NCBI GenBank assembly: GCA_009781005.1
Contig: WQYX01000016.1
Span: 1-64,000, forward strand
Direction of reading: 5' to 3'
Origin: Polyangiaceae bacterium
Lineage (GTDB): Bacteria; Myxococcota_A; Polyangia; Polyangiales; Polyangiaceae
DNA: 64,000 nt
The position numbers were made by a program, and so were the translations under genes. Below, piece by piece: positions 27,094-38,309 of the stretch. Under the pieces are notes generated by a model, which did no database searches, was not told the DNA's origin, and saw only the letters and a list, made by a program, of their open reading frames with translations. Numbering within the stretch: position 1 is the first letter of the stretch; every line of letters begins with the position of its first letter.

Positions 27094-27234
27094 GAGCATG
27101 TTTACCAGCCTGCTGCGCAAATCGATTCGTCGGTTGGGCGCTCTGCTCCGTGCTCAAAGGCAGGCAGCCTGTTCCGCGCGGTGCTCGCGCCCGCCCTAGC
27201 CTCGATTCGCTCGCGACGGCTGGTCAACATGCTC
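27094..27234. repeat. Family B palindromic element, copy B1
   Basis: A complete 141-bp copy with inverted ends: GAGCATGTTTACCAGCC on the left and GGCTGGTCAACATGCTC on the right, one mismatch in 17. Next to the ends are two different sub-terminal tracts, CTGCTGCGCAAATCGATTCG and CCTAGCCTCGATTCGCTCGC. It fills nearly all of the moxR to DUF58 gap: 12 bp from the moxR stop and 6 bp from the DUF58 ATG. It would therefore be transcribed within the bat operon. Confidence 0.87.
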
Positions 27235-27246
27235 CGAGATCGCAGC

Positions 27247-28233
27247 TCAGGGGACCTCGACGACCTCGAAGACACGACGAACGACTTGCTCGCTCGTGAT
27301 CTCCTCGGCGTCCGCTTCGTATGTGAGCACGACGCGGTGGCGGAGCACGTCGGGGCCCACGGCCTTGACGTCCTCGGGTGTGACGTAGCCGCGATGACGG
27401 AGAAATGCGTGCGCGCGCGCCGCGAGGTTCAGCGCGATCGACGCCCGCGGAGAAGCGCCGAACTCGATGAGCGGCGCGAGATCTTTCAGGCCGTGGCTCG
27501 CAGGTTCGCGCGTGGCGAAGACGACGTCGACGATGTAGTCCTTCACTTTGTCGGCGACGTAGATCTGGTTGATGGTCTTTCGCGCTTCGAGAAGCTCCGC
27601 CGGCCGGACAACCTGATCGGCCTTCGCAGGCACGATGCTGATCATCCGGTCCATGATCTTGCGCTCGTCGTCGCGGGTTGGATAACCCACTTTGCACATG
27701 AGCATGAAGCGATCGACTTGCGCCTCGGGCAAAGGATACGTGCCCTCTTGTTCGATCGGGTTCTGCGTTGCCATGACGACGAACGGATCGGGCAGCGAAT
27801 ACGTGCGATCGCCTATGGTGACCTGCCGCTCTTGCATCGCCTCCAAAAGTGCACTCTGCACCTTTGCGGGCGCGCGGTTGATCTCGTCGGCCAAAACGAG
27901 ATTCGCGAAGACGGGTCCCAGCTTCGAGGTGAACTCGCCCTTCTGCTGGTTGTAGATGACCGTGCCAATCACGTCGGCCGGCAAGAGATCTGGCGTGAAT
28001 TGGATGCGCGCGAACTTCGACGCGATCGCATCGCAGAGGGTTCGCACCGTGAGCGTCTTCGCGAGGCCCGGCACACCTTCGAGAAGAACATGACCCCCGG
28101 TGAGGAGCCCAATGAGAACGCGTTCGATCATGTAGGTCTGCCCCACGATGACCTTGCCAACCTCGGCTTGAATGCGATCCACGAACGCGCTCTCGCGCGC
28201 GACGATTTCGTTTAGTTCACGAGCATCCTGCAT
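27247..28233 (-). CDS. moxR: MoxR-family AAA+ ATPase
   Basis: A 328-residue AAA+ ATPase of the MoxR clade, a chaperone-like activator that works with VWA-domain partners. Walker A is GVPGLAKT (residues 53-60), Walker B is VLADEINRAPAKVQSALLEA and the sensor is VMATQNPIEQEGTYPLPEAQ, all typical of MoxR. AGGAGG lies about 11 nt before ATG 28233. It is the first gene of the moxR-DUF58-(DUF4381-like)-batABCDE operon. The next gene is separated by repeat B1. Confidence 0.92.
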   Translation of the reverse strand: MQDARELNEIVARESAFVDRIQAEVGKVIVGQTYMIERVLIGLLTGGHVLLEGVPGLAKTLTVRTLCDAIASKFARIQFTPDLLPADVIGTVIYNQQKGEFTSKLGPVFANLVLADEINRAPAKVQSALLEAMQERQVTIGDRTYSLPDPFVVMATQNPIEQEGTYPLPEAQVDRFMLMCKVGYPTRDDERKIMDRMISIVPAKADQVVRPAELLEARKTINQIYVADKVKDYIVDVVFATREPASHGLKDLAPLIEFGASPRASIALNLAARAHAFLRHRGYVTPEDVKAVGPDVLRHRVVLTYEADAEEITSEQVVRRVFEVVEVP

Positions 28234-28258
28234 CGATCCGCCGGCCTCCTAGCACAAG

Positions 28259-28282
28259 ACCGCTTCGATTTGCCGCGATCTC
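28259..28282. repeat. Solo end of family A element
   Basis: ACCGCTTCGATTTGCCGCG plus ATCTC matches the left end of A1 with one base deleted and one substitution. It lies upstream of moxR (26 bp before its start) and 43 bp beyond the stop of the small membrane protein. The matching right end is absent, so it is a remnant. Confidence 0.55.
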
Positions 28283-28325
28283 GAGCGCCGACCAAACATG
28301 CGAATGCAGCTCGGAATTCCCGCGG

Positions 28326-28490
28326 TCAGGTGCGAGCCATCAACGAGTTTGAGATGCCCCCGTGCACTCCGACGACGGCGCCGAGCGCAATGGCCGCCCA
28401 CCAGTAATTCAGATCGGTGAGCTTGAGGGCGACGACACCGAGGACAATGAGGCCCATCCCGAGGAAAATCTCCACCGATCCGCGCTGCAT
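28326..28490 (-). CDS. Small hydrophobic membrane protein (54 residues)
   Basis: An open frame from ATG 28490 to TGA 28326-28328 encodes 54 residues: a short polar start (MQRGSVEIF), a hydrophobic helix (LGMGLIVLGVVALKL), a turn (TDLNYW) and a second hydrophobic helix (WAAIALGAVVGVHGG). The two-helix hairpin and the typical third-position GC of its codons favour a real gene. The ribosome-binding site is weak (AGAGAAG). It lies alone between moxR and the RND permease. No family is recognised. Confidence 0.45.
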   Translation of the reverse strand: MQRGSVEIFLGMGLIVLGVVALKLTDLNYWWAAIALGAVVGVHGGISNSLMART

Positions 28491-28543
28491 GCGGCTTCTC
28501 TAACCCAAGAGCGAAGTGGATTCCATGGGATCGTGGACAATCC

Positions 28544-31500
28544 TCACTCCGCGGGTGCGGGAGATGGTGCCACTGCAGCCGTGTGAATGTGCTCGCCGGC
28601 GTGGACCTTGGCGATGAGAACGTAAATCACGGGCACGACGAAGAGCGTGAAGAAGCTGCCAATCGCCATGCCGCCAACGAGCACGATGCCGATCGAGTTT
28701 CGCGCAACGGCACCGGGTCCCGACACGAGCGTGAGTGGAAAGTGTCCGGCAATGGTGGCCGTCGTCGTCATCAAAATTGGACGCAACCTGGTGGTTGCAG
28801 CCTTTCGCACCGCCTCGACTTTGCTGAGGCCGAGCTCCTGCTGAGCGTTTGCGAACTCGACGATCAGAATTCCATTTTTCGACACGAGGCCAACGAGAGT
28901 GACGAGCCCGACTTGCGAATAGATGTTGAGCGTCGTCGTCCAGCCCTCCGTCATTGGAAAGCGTAAGCCTGGAGGGCCGGCGAACTTGAGAAAGGTGAAG
29001 ATGAGCGCGCCGAACATCGCGAGCGGCACCGAGCCCGCGAGGATCACGAACGGATCGCGAAAGGAATTGAACTGCGCTGCGAGGACCAAGAAAATGAGGA
29101 GGATGGCGAGTCCCATGGCCGGAAGGAACTTGCCACCTTCTTCCCGGAGCTGGCGCGACTGACCCGTGTAATCTACACGGTATCCTTCGGGCAGCGTCTT
29201 TTCGGCAGCCGTCTCGAGAACCTTCAGCGCCTCGTCGAGCGACTGCGTTGCGACACCGGAGAGTTTCACGGCGTTGAGTTGTTGGAAGCGGTTGAGCGAT
29301 CGCGGCTCGGTACCTTCCTTCAGCGTTGCCACCGAGCTCAGTGGAATGAGCTGCCCCTGAGGACCCATGATGTGCAGATCGCGGAGCTGATTGATCGTCA
29401 GCCGTGCCGCACGCTCGACCTGCGGAATGACTTTGTAGGCGCGCCCGTCGATGTCGAAGCGGTTGACGAAATTCGCGCTGAAGGCCGACGCGAGATCGTC
29501 GCCGACCTGCTGCATGGTCAAGCCCATGGATCCGATCTTGTCTCGATCGAGAACGATATCGGCCTTGGCTTGATCGATCTTCACGTCGAGCGTTGGCGGG
29601 AATGCGAACTTGCCACTCTTGGCCGCCTCCAAGGCAATGCCTTGGGCAAAGCGGACAATCTGCTCGTGTTCGGCCGTGGACGAGATGACGAACTCGACGG
29701 GGAAAGTGCCTGGGTTTGGCAGCGGCGCCGGCAAGAAGACAGGGGCGCGCACACCCGTGAGGACCGCAGTTTTCTTATTCAGATCGTCGACGATCGGAAA
29801 GATCTTCCGCTTTCGCTCGCTCCACGGCTTGACCAGCATGCCGCCGAATCCCTGCTGGGGCAGCGAGATTTGGAACGAGTGATCGAACTCGGGTTCGGAC
29901 TCGAAGATTTTTTCTACCTGCGCCGAGTACGCGGCCACCTGTTCGACGCTCGCGTTCGGCGGCACGTCGATCGCGGTAAACGCTCCGCCTTGATCTTCGT
30001 TCGGCGCGAGCTCCTGGCCGGAAAAGAGATACATCGGAACGACGAGCAGCGAGAGCACGCCCCACAAGACGTAGACCGCGGGCCGCATGCGGAGCGTTGC
30101 ACCGAGCGCCCTGTCGTAAATGGATCGAAAGCGATCGAAGCCAGCGTCGATCATGTGCGTGAGACGACCATGCTTGCCGGCACGAATGAGTTGTGACGAC
30201 ATCATGGGCGAGAGCGTCAACGCCACGAATCCCGAGATGAACACCGCGCCCGCCAGAGTGAAGGCAAACTCGCGGAAGAGCGCACCTGTGAGGCCGCCCT
30301 GCAGACCCACGGGAATGTAGACTGCGGCGAGCGTGATCGTCATCGCAACGATGGGGCCCACGAGCTCGCGCGCGCCTTCGATCGCCGCGTTCATCGGCGA
30401 CAGACCTTCGCGGATGTGGCGCTCGACGTTCTCGACGACGACGATGGCGTCATCCACGACGAGGCCGACCGAAAGCACGATCGCGAGCAGCGTGAGCAAG
30501 TTCAGCGTGAAACCGAATGCCTGCATCAAGAAGATCGCGCCCACGAGCGACAGCGGCACAGCGACGACCGGGATGATGACCGTTCGCAACGAGCCGAGGA
30601 ACAAGAAGATGACGACGACGACGATGAGGATCGTCTCGAAGAGCGTGTCCACGACCTCGTGGATCGCGTCATTGATGTACAACGTCGAATCGTACGCGAC
30701 GAACGCCTGCATGCCTGTTGGCAGCTCGCGTTGAACGGCGGAAATCTCGTCGCGAACTTTCTTGATGACGTCGAGCGAGTTGGCGTTCGGCAGAACCCAG
30801 ACGCCCATGAACGTGGCGCGTTCGCCGGACATACGAACGTCCTGGTCGTACGTCTCGGCGCCGAGCACCACGTCCGCTACTTCTTCGAGCCGCACGAGCA
30901 CGCCCTCATGCTGCTTGACGACGAGCTTCTTGAAGTCGTCGACCGAACGGAGATCGGTGGACGCCGTGAGATTGACTTGAACGAGCGCGCCTTTGGTCTG
31001 GCCAACCGCAGAGAGGTAGTTGTTCGCGGCGAGTGCCCCGCGAACGTCCGCGGGGCTTACGCCGTGCGCCGCCATCTTCTCGGGCTTCAGCCATGCGCGG
31101 ATCGCAAACAGACGGGCGCCAAGGATGTCCGCGCGCTGAACTCCGGAGATGGCCGACAAGCGCGGTTGCACGACGCGTAAGAGGTAATCGGTAACTTGAT
31201 TGTCTTCGAGAATCTTCGAGCTGAAACTAAGATACATGGCTGCGATTTGCGCATCCGAAGGCTCGATGTTGATCGCCGGGATCTCGGCTTCGGGTGGCAA
31301 GTCGGCGCGCACTTGGTTGACGCGCGTGCTGATATCCGCGAGCGCACCTGCGGCATTGAAATTCAATTTGAGCCGGACCGAGATCGTCGACAGCCCCTGC
31401 ACGCTCTGCGACTCGACGTAATCGATGCCGTCGGCCGCAGCGATGGCGCGTTCGAGCGGCGTCGTGATGAAACCGCGAACGAGATCGGCATTTGCGCCAA

Positions 31501-31654
31501 CGTAAACCGTTTTCACGGTGATCGTCGCGCTGTCGATCTTCGGGTATTGCCGGACGTTGAGCGATCGCATCGCTTGAAGCCCGGCAACGAGAATGATCAG
31601 GTTGACGACAATGGCCAGAACGGGGCGACGGATGAAGATGTCTGTAAACTTCAT
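28544..31654 (-). CDS. RND multidrug efflux permease (HAE1/AcrB-type)
   Basis: A 1036-residue inner-membrane proton antiporter of the AcrB/MexB type, the usual length for the family. It begins MKFTDIFIRRPVLAIVVNLI. The large periplasmic loops include the PLERAIAAADGIDYVES region. The proton-relay Asp pair is in VGLVVDDAIVVVENVERH of helix 4, and the second half repeats the pattern up to GLVSKNGILIVEFAN. It works with the upstream adaptor, whose stop overlaps this start codon by one base. No outer-membrane TolC-type gene is adjacent. Substrates are unknown. Confidence 0.95.
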   Translation of the reverse strand: MKFTDIFIRRPVLAIVVNLIILVAGLQAMRSLNVRQYPKIDSATITVKTVYVGANADLVRGFITTPLERAIAAADGIDYVESQSVQGLSTISVRLKLNFNAAGALADISTRVNQVRADLPPEAEIPAINIEPSDAQIAAMYLSFSSKILEDNQVTDYLLRVVQPRLSAISGVQRADILGARLFAIRAWLKPEKMAAHGVSPADVRGALAANNYLSAVGQTKGALVQVNLTASTDLRSVDDFKKLVVKQHEGVLVRLEEVADVVLGAETYDQDVRMSGERATFMGVWVLPNANSLDVIKKVRDEISAVQRELPTGMQAFVAYDSTLYINDAIHEVVDTLFETILIVVVVIFLFLGSLRTVIIPVVAVPLSLVGAIFLMQAFGFTLNLLTLLAIVLSVGLVVDDAIVVVENVERHIREGLSPMNAAIEGARELVGPIVAMTITLAAVYIPVGLQGGLTGALFREFAFTLAGAVFISGFVALTLSPMMSSQLIRAGKHGRLTHMIDAGFDRFRSIYDRALGATLRMRPAVYVLWGVLSLLVVPMYLFSGQELAPNEDQGGAFTAIDVPPNASVEQVAAYSAQVEKIFESEPEFDHSFQISLPQQGFGGMLVKPWSERKRKIFPIVDDLNKKTAVLTGVRAPVFLPAPLPNPGTFPVEFVISSTAEHEQIVRFAQGIALEAAKSGKFAFPPTLDVKIDQAKADIVLDRDKIGSMGLTMQQVGDDLASAFSANFVNRFDIDGRAYKVIPQVERAARLTINQLRDLHIMGPQGQLIPLSSVATLKEGTEPRSLNRFQQLNAVKLSGVATQSLDEALKVLETAAEKTLPEGYRVDYTGQSRQLREEGGKFLPAMGLAILLIFLVLAAQFNSFRDPFVILAGSVPLAMFGALIFTFLKFAGPPGLRFPMTEGWTTTLNIYSQVGLVTLVGLVSKNGILIVEFANAQQELGLSKVEAVRKAATTRLRPILMTTTATIAGHFPLTLVSGPGAVARNSIGIVLVGGMAIGSFFTLFVVPVIYVLIAKVHAGEHIHTAAVAPSPAPAE

Positions 31655-32838
31655 CAGTGATTCTCGGGTTGCGGATTCAATTCTGGTTTTGGATTGCCAG
31701 AGTCCGCGGCTTCATTGATGACGATGGGCGAGCCGTTGCGAAGCTTGAATCCTCCGGAGGCAACCACGCGCTCGCCGCCCGAAAGCCCCATCGCGATCGC
31801 GACGAAATCTCCGCGCGCTTCGCCCGTGCGCACGAATTGTTGGTGCGCAACGTGAACTGGCTTGCCATCGGCCGTGGTGCTCAACCCCGGTGAGCCAGGT
31901 TTCTTGTCCTCGACGATGAACACCGAGTCACCGTACGACGCGTGCATGATTGCCGTGGCAGGAACGACGACCATGGCCGCGCGCTTCGGCAGCTCGATCG
32001 AAACATCGACGAACATGCCAGCCCGAAGCCTCTCTTCTTTGTTGGGTACGGCGGCCCGAAGACGAATGGTTCGCGTCGTCGTATCGACCGCGGGATCGAT
32101 CGCGAAGATGCTGCCGGCGATGGGGACTTCCTTCGTACCCGTGATCTTCGCCTGAATGGGCAAGCCCACCGAGAGATCCGCGAGGCGCTGCTGCGGCAGC
32201 GTGAAGTCGACATAAACCGTGTCGATCGTTTCGAGCGACGTCACGGGTGTGCCCGGATTCAGATATTGACCAAGGTTGACGGCGCGAATGCCAAGCTTTC
32301 CTGCGAACGGCGCGCGCACAGTCTTTCGTTCAATCTGCGCTCTCAGTGCATCGACGTCGCCGATGGAACTCTTTCGCACCGCTTCATCGTTGTCGAGCTG
32401 CGACGGCGACAGCGCCCCGGCATCCACGAGCGCCAACGTGCGCTGCGCATTGACTCGAGCGAGGTCGGCTCGCGCGTTGAGCGCATCGAGCTGCGCGCGC
32501 TCCACGTTCGTGTCGAGCTCCACGAGCACCTGGCCCTTCTTGACCGTCTCGCCCGATTCGAAGTGGATGCGCGTGACGAGTCCTGGAGCGTCGTTGCTCA
32601 CCGCGACGCCCTTGGCCGCCGTCACGCTTCCCACAGCCGAAAACGTGCCTTGCCAATCGTGCGTCTCGGCAAGCGCCGTTGCCACCGACTCCGGAGGCGG
32701 ACCTGCCGCCGCCGCCTTCTTACCGTAGCCGATGAGCGTGCGGATCTGCGCGGCCTTCGTTGCCGCGAGCGCTCCAACGATGACGAGCAGGCCCGCGATG
32801 ACGAGCAGATAGTGGAGGACGTTTTTCTTCGAGGCCAT
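31654..32838 (-). CDS. RND efflux periplasmic adaptor (membrane fusion protein)
   Basis: A 394-residue adaptor of the HlyD/AcrA family. It has an N-terminal membrane anchor (LHYLLVIAGLLVIVGALAAT), then a barrel-sandwich/lipoyl half (VSNDAPGLVTRIHFESGETV KKGQVLVELD), an alpha-hairpin, the second lipoyl half (KTVRAPFAGKLGIRAVNLGQ) and beta-barrel domains. The C-terminal 25 residues are polar and Asn/Pro-rich. It precedes and is translationally coupled to the RND permease. Confidence 0.93.
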   Translation of the reverse strand: MASKKNVLHYLLVIAGLLVIVGALAATKAAQIRTLIGYGKKAAAAGPPPESVATALAETHDWQGTFSAVGSVTAAKGVAVSNDAPGLVTRIHFESGETVKKGQVLVELDTNVERAQLDALNARADLARVNAQRTLALVDAGALSPSQLDNDEAVRKSSIGDVDALRAQIERKTVRAPFAGKLGIRAVNLGQYLNPGTPVTSLETIDTVYVDFTLPQQRLADLSVGLPIQAKITGTKEVPIAGSIFAIDPAVDTTTRTIRLRAAVPNKEERLRAGMFVDVSIELPKRAAMVVVPATAIMHASYGDSVFIVEDKKPGSPGLSTTADGKPVHVAHQQFVRTGEARGDFVAIAMGLSGGERVVASGGFKLRNGSPIVINEAADSGNPKPELNPQPENH

Positions 32839-32863
32839 GGACCTTAGGGCGCGCGAGCATAGT

Positions 32864-33621
32864 TCAGATGCCGAAGCGCGCGAGAAGATCTTCGGTGGAT
32901 CCTGTCAGGACTTCGGCGTCGAAAATGCGTGCGAAGTGAGCGTGCGCTTGTCGTGCGAGCACATCGAGAGCAGGAACGGATCTGCCGAGCGCTTTCAAGG
33001 ACGTTACGCCGAGCTCTTGGATCCCGCACGGCACGATGAGGCCGAAGTTCGCGAGGTCGGTTGCGACGTTGAAGGCGAAGCCGTGCATCGTGACCCAGCG
33101 TGATAGACGCACGCCGATGGCGCCGATCTTCGCGAGGCGTACGTCGTTCGGAAGAAGCTCCAATGCTTGGACACGAGCTTCGTCCCATTGTGTGGGATTG
33201 TCTTCATCAACCCACACACCGATGTGTTTCTGCGAGCCGGGCACGATGCCGGCGGCCACGCCGTGATCATGCGCAAGACCGATCATGACGTTGGAGAGAT
33301 CACGCACGTACTTGCGGACGTCACAGCGATCGGGTTTGAGATCGATGATCGGGTAACACACGAGTTGTCCGGGGCCGTGGAACGTGACGTCCCCTCCCCT
33401 CGCCGTTTCAACGAGCGCAACACCTCGCTCCCGTAACTCGTCGGCACCGGCGAGCACATGGGCGCTCTTTGCACCGCGGCCAAGCGTGATGACGGGATCG
33501 TGTTCGAGCAAGAGCACGACGTCGCCAACGTCACCACGGACGCGTGCTTCCACGAGTTTGCTTTGAAGTGCGTGTCCGTGATCGTACGCGACGCGCCCGA
33601 GCCAATACGCCGTGAACGTCA

Positions 33622-33622
<1 letters not shown>
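32864..33622 (-). CDS. lipB: Octanoyl-[acyl-carrier-protein]:protein octanoyltransferase
   Basis: Transfers octanoyl groups from acyl carrier protein to lipoyl domains, the first step of lipoate synthesis. The 252-residue protein has the LipB signature RGGDVTFHGPGQLVCYPIID. Further on are KIGAIGVRLSRWVTMHGFAFN, where the catalytic Lys lies in the KIGAIG segment, and IVPCGIQELGVTSL, whose Cys is the acyl-thioester residue in the family. Its ATG overlaps the guaB stop by one base. No lipA gene is adjacent. Confidence 0.94.
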
Positions 33623-36694
<3,072 letters not shown>

Positions 36695-36827
36695 GGATAG
36701 AACCGACAAAGTGTAACAGACGCCGGCGTGCGGGATTGCGTGGACAACACACGCATGTAACGGTCCTGCTCCTGACGCACGCAACACTTCGTGCTTCAGT
36801 GCTTCTCCGATGAGGACCGCTGACTTA

Positions 36828-36971
36828 GAGCATGTTGACCAGTCGTCGCGAGCGAATCGAGGCTAGGGCGGAGCGCGAGGAGCCCGCGCAAGCGTACGTT
36901 GTGGTACGTGCGCAGGCACCGCAGCGCCCAACCGACGAATCGATTCGCGCAGCAGGCTGGTCAACATGCTC
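36828..36971. repeat. Family B palindromic element, copy B2
   Basis: A complete 144-bp copy, inverted relative to B1. The left end GAGCATGTTGACCAGTC continues GTCGCGAGCGAATCGAGGC. The right end is CTGGTCAACATGCTC preceded by GCGCAGCAG. The centre holds a hairpin CGTAC/GTACG and differs from B1. It lies between the divergent HD-GYP and CPBP protease genes, 20 bp before the CPBP start. Confidence 0.87.
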
Positions 36972-36991
36972 TTACACGGAGCGACTCCGTA

Positions 36992-37627
36992 ATGACGCGC
37001 CACACCGCAAGCGACCTTTCTGCCTCCGCTCCACTCATTGTCTACGGTGTCATGGCAGCCCTGAGTGTGGGCATTTTATCCGCTTGCAACAGGAGCTCGA
37101 TCGAAACGAGGGCATGGCTGCACATCTCGCCACTCTTTGGTCACGTGCTCAGCATCGCGCTCGGCGGGCTGCTCGCAGCCACGACGATCCGCATCACCCG
37201 GCACAGCGTTCGCCACTGGGATTGGGCGCGCGTGCTTCATGGCCACCTTCAACCTGCAGTGCGCGGCGCGCACGGACAGACGCTCTTCGTGTTGGGTGCT
37301 CTTGGAGCTGCGTCAGAGGAACTCTTCTTCCGCGGCTTGCTCATGACGACACTGGGTCTAACCCTTTCCTCACTCATGTTCGGGTTGTTGCATCAGGTGA
37401 GGGGCCGCGCACGGTGGATATGGGTGGGGTGGGCCACCCTCATGGGGGTCTTGTTCGGCATGCTCTTCCTCGCAACGGGCAGCCTGCTTGGCAGCATCTT
37501 CGCGCACGCCACCATCAACGTCGTCAATCTGCATTTCCTGCGCAACACGGAGCTCGACCCGCCCACTCGAAAACTCGGCGGCCTGCTCGCGATGCCACCA
37601 CGACCTACGAAATCACCACCCTGTTAA
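36992..37627 (+). CDS. CPBP (CAAX-type) intramembrane metalloprotease
   Basis: A 211-residue membrane protein from ATG 36992; earlier in-frame sequence comes from repeat B2. It has about six hydrophobic segments. The family motifs are SEELFFRGLL (Glu109, Glu110 and Arg114), a His in MFGLLHQ and FAHATINVVN near the C terminus. CPBP proteases are implicated in processing of prenylated or secreted peptides and in immunity; the substrate is unknown. GGAG lies about 10 nt before the ATG. Its TAA stop directly precedes repeat C3, leaving a proline-rich tail (MPPRPTKSPPC). Confidence 0.88.
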   Translation: MTRHTASDLSASAPLIVYGVMAALSVGILSACNRSSIETRAWLHISPLFGHVLSIALGGLLAATTIRITRHSVRHWDWARVLHGHLQPAVRGAHGQTLFVLGALGAASEELFFRGLLMTTLGLTLSSLMFGLLHQVRGRARWIWVGWATLMGVLFGMLFLATGSLLGSIFAHATINVVNLHFLRNTELDPPTRKLGGLLAMPPRPTKSPPC

Positions 37628-37668
37628 AGGGGCCACCTCCGCGCGTTCGCTTCGCTCACCGCCGTGCG
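37628..37668 (+). repeat. Family C element fragment, C3
   Basis: AGGGGCCACCTCCGCGCG followed by TTCGCTTCGCTCACCGCC matches the first about 40 bp of C1 and C2. It starts immediately after the TAA stop of the CPBP gene. The rest of the element is absent. Confidence 0.72.
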
Positions 37669-37684
37669 TAAAGAAAAGACATGT

Positions 37685-37984
37685 CTACAGGCGCGGCGTT
37701 CGCCCCCTCTGCGCGCCCCACACCGCGAGGACTGTCACCAGGTCGCGATTCGTGTCGAGCGAATAGTAGACGTGCGTTGCCGTCTTCGGGAGTAACACTC
37801 GCCGGATAATGCGCTGGTTGCGCTCGACGTAGATCAACCCCAGCTCGGGCGCGGTGCGGAGCTGCCACTCGGCGGCGGCCAGCTCGTCGAGAAACAAGCC
37901 GCGCGCCGCAGGTCTGTGTTTGCTCCACCACGCTTGGCGCATCTCGATGTGGCGACGGGCTCGCTTCGAGATCTCGAGCTTCAC
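37685..37984 (-). CDS. ParE/RelE-family toxin
   Basis: A 99-residue protein with the ParE/RelE fold signature: an N-terminal helix (ISKRARRHIEMRQAWWSKHR), the APELGLIYVERNQRIIRRVL segment and the C-terminal beta-strands TATHVYYSLDTNRDLVTVLAVWGAQRG. It starts with GTG 37984, two bases after the antitoxin stop. The family inhibits gyrase or cleaves mRNA; which applies here is not clear. Together with the upstream gene it forms a type II toxin-antitoxin pair. Confidence 0.85.
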   Translation of the reverse strand: MKLEISKRARRHIEMRQAWWSKHRPAARGLFLDELAAAEWQLRTAPELGLIYVERNQRIIRRVLLPKTATHVYYSLDTNRDLVTVLAVWGAQRGRTPRL

Positions 37985-37986
37985 AG

Positions 37987-38229
37987 TTAGCGACGCAGCT
38001 CCGCGAGAACGGTGGCAAAGTCCTCTGTTTCGCCCGCATCGGCCTCCGCCATCGAGGCATCGAGTTCCCGATGCAGCGCCGCTCGTTCCTCATCATCTAA
38101 GTCGTCGCCATCGTCAGCTACCACGACGTCGTCGAGCGGTTGCAAGTAGACGATCTCGCCGTCGGGCAAATTGGTGGGCTCGTCGAGCACGAGTCGGCCA
38201 TTGTGGACGTGGGCCTTGAGCGGATACAT
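37987..38229 (-). CDS. Putative antitoxin
   Basis: An 80-residue protein from ATG 38229; a GTG one codon earlier is possible. The N-terminal part is a short beta domain (MYPLKAHVHNGRLVLDEPTN; LPDGEIVYLQPLDDVVV). An acidic linker (DDGDDLDDEE) leads to a helical C terminus (HRELDASMAEADAGETEDFA TVLAELRR), typical of antitoxins that wrap a RelE/ParE toxin. It precedes the toxin by two bases. The DNA-binding fold (AF2212/DUF104-like) is inferred by resemblance only. Confidence 0.75.
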   Translation of the reverse strand: MYPLKAHVHNGRLVLDEPTNLPDGEIVYLQPLDDVVVADDGDDLDDEERAALHRELDASMAEADAGETEDFATVLAELRR

Positions 38230-38275
38230 CACGTTTCCAGTGTAGTGCCTCCGAGCCCCACAGCCACCTGGGCAG

Positions 38276-38309
38276 CGAGCGAAGCGAGATGCGCGGATGG
38301 GGCCTCCAA
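38276..38309 (-). repeat. Family C element fragment, C4
   Basis: Read on the minus strand, GGAGGCCCCATCCGCGCAT followed by CTCGCTTCGCTCGC matches the start of C1, C2 and C3. It begins directly after the TAG stop (38310-38312) of the outer-membrane-type gene. It is inverted relative to C3, and the toxin-antitoxin pair lies between the two. Confidence 0.62.
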
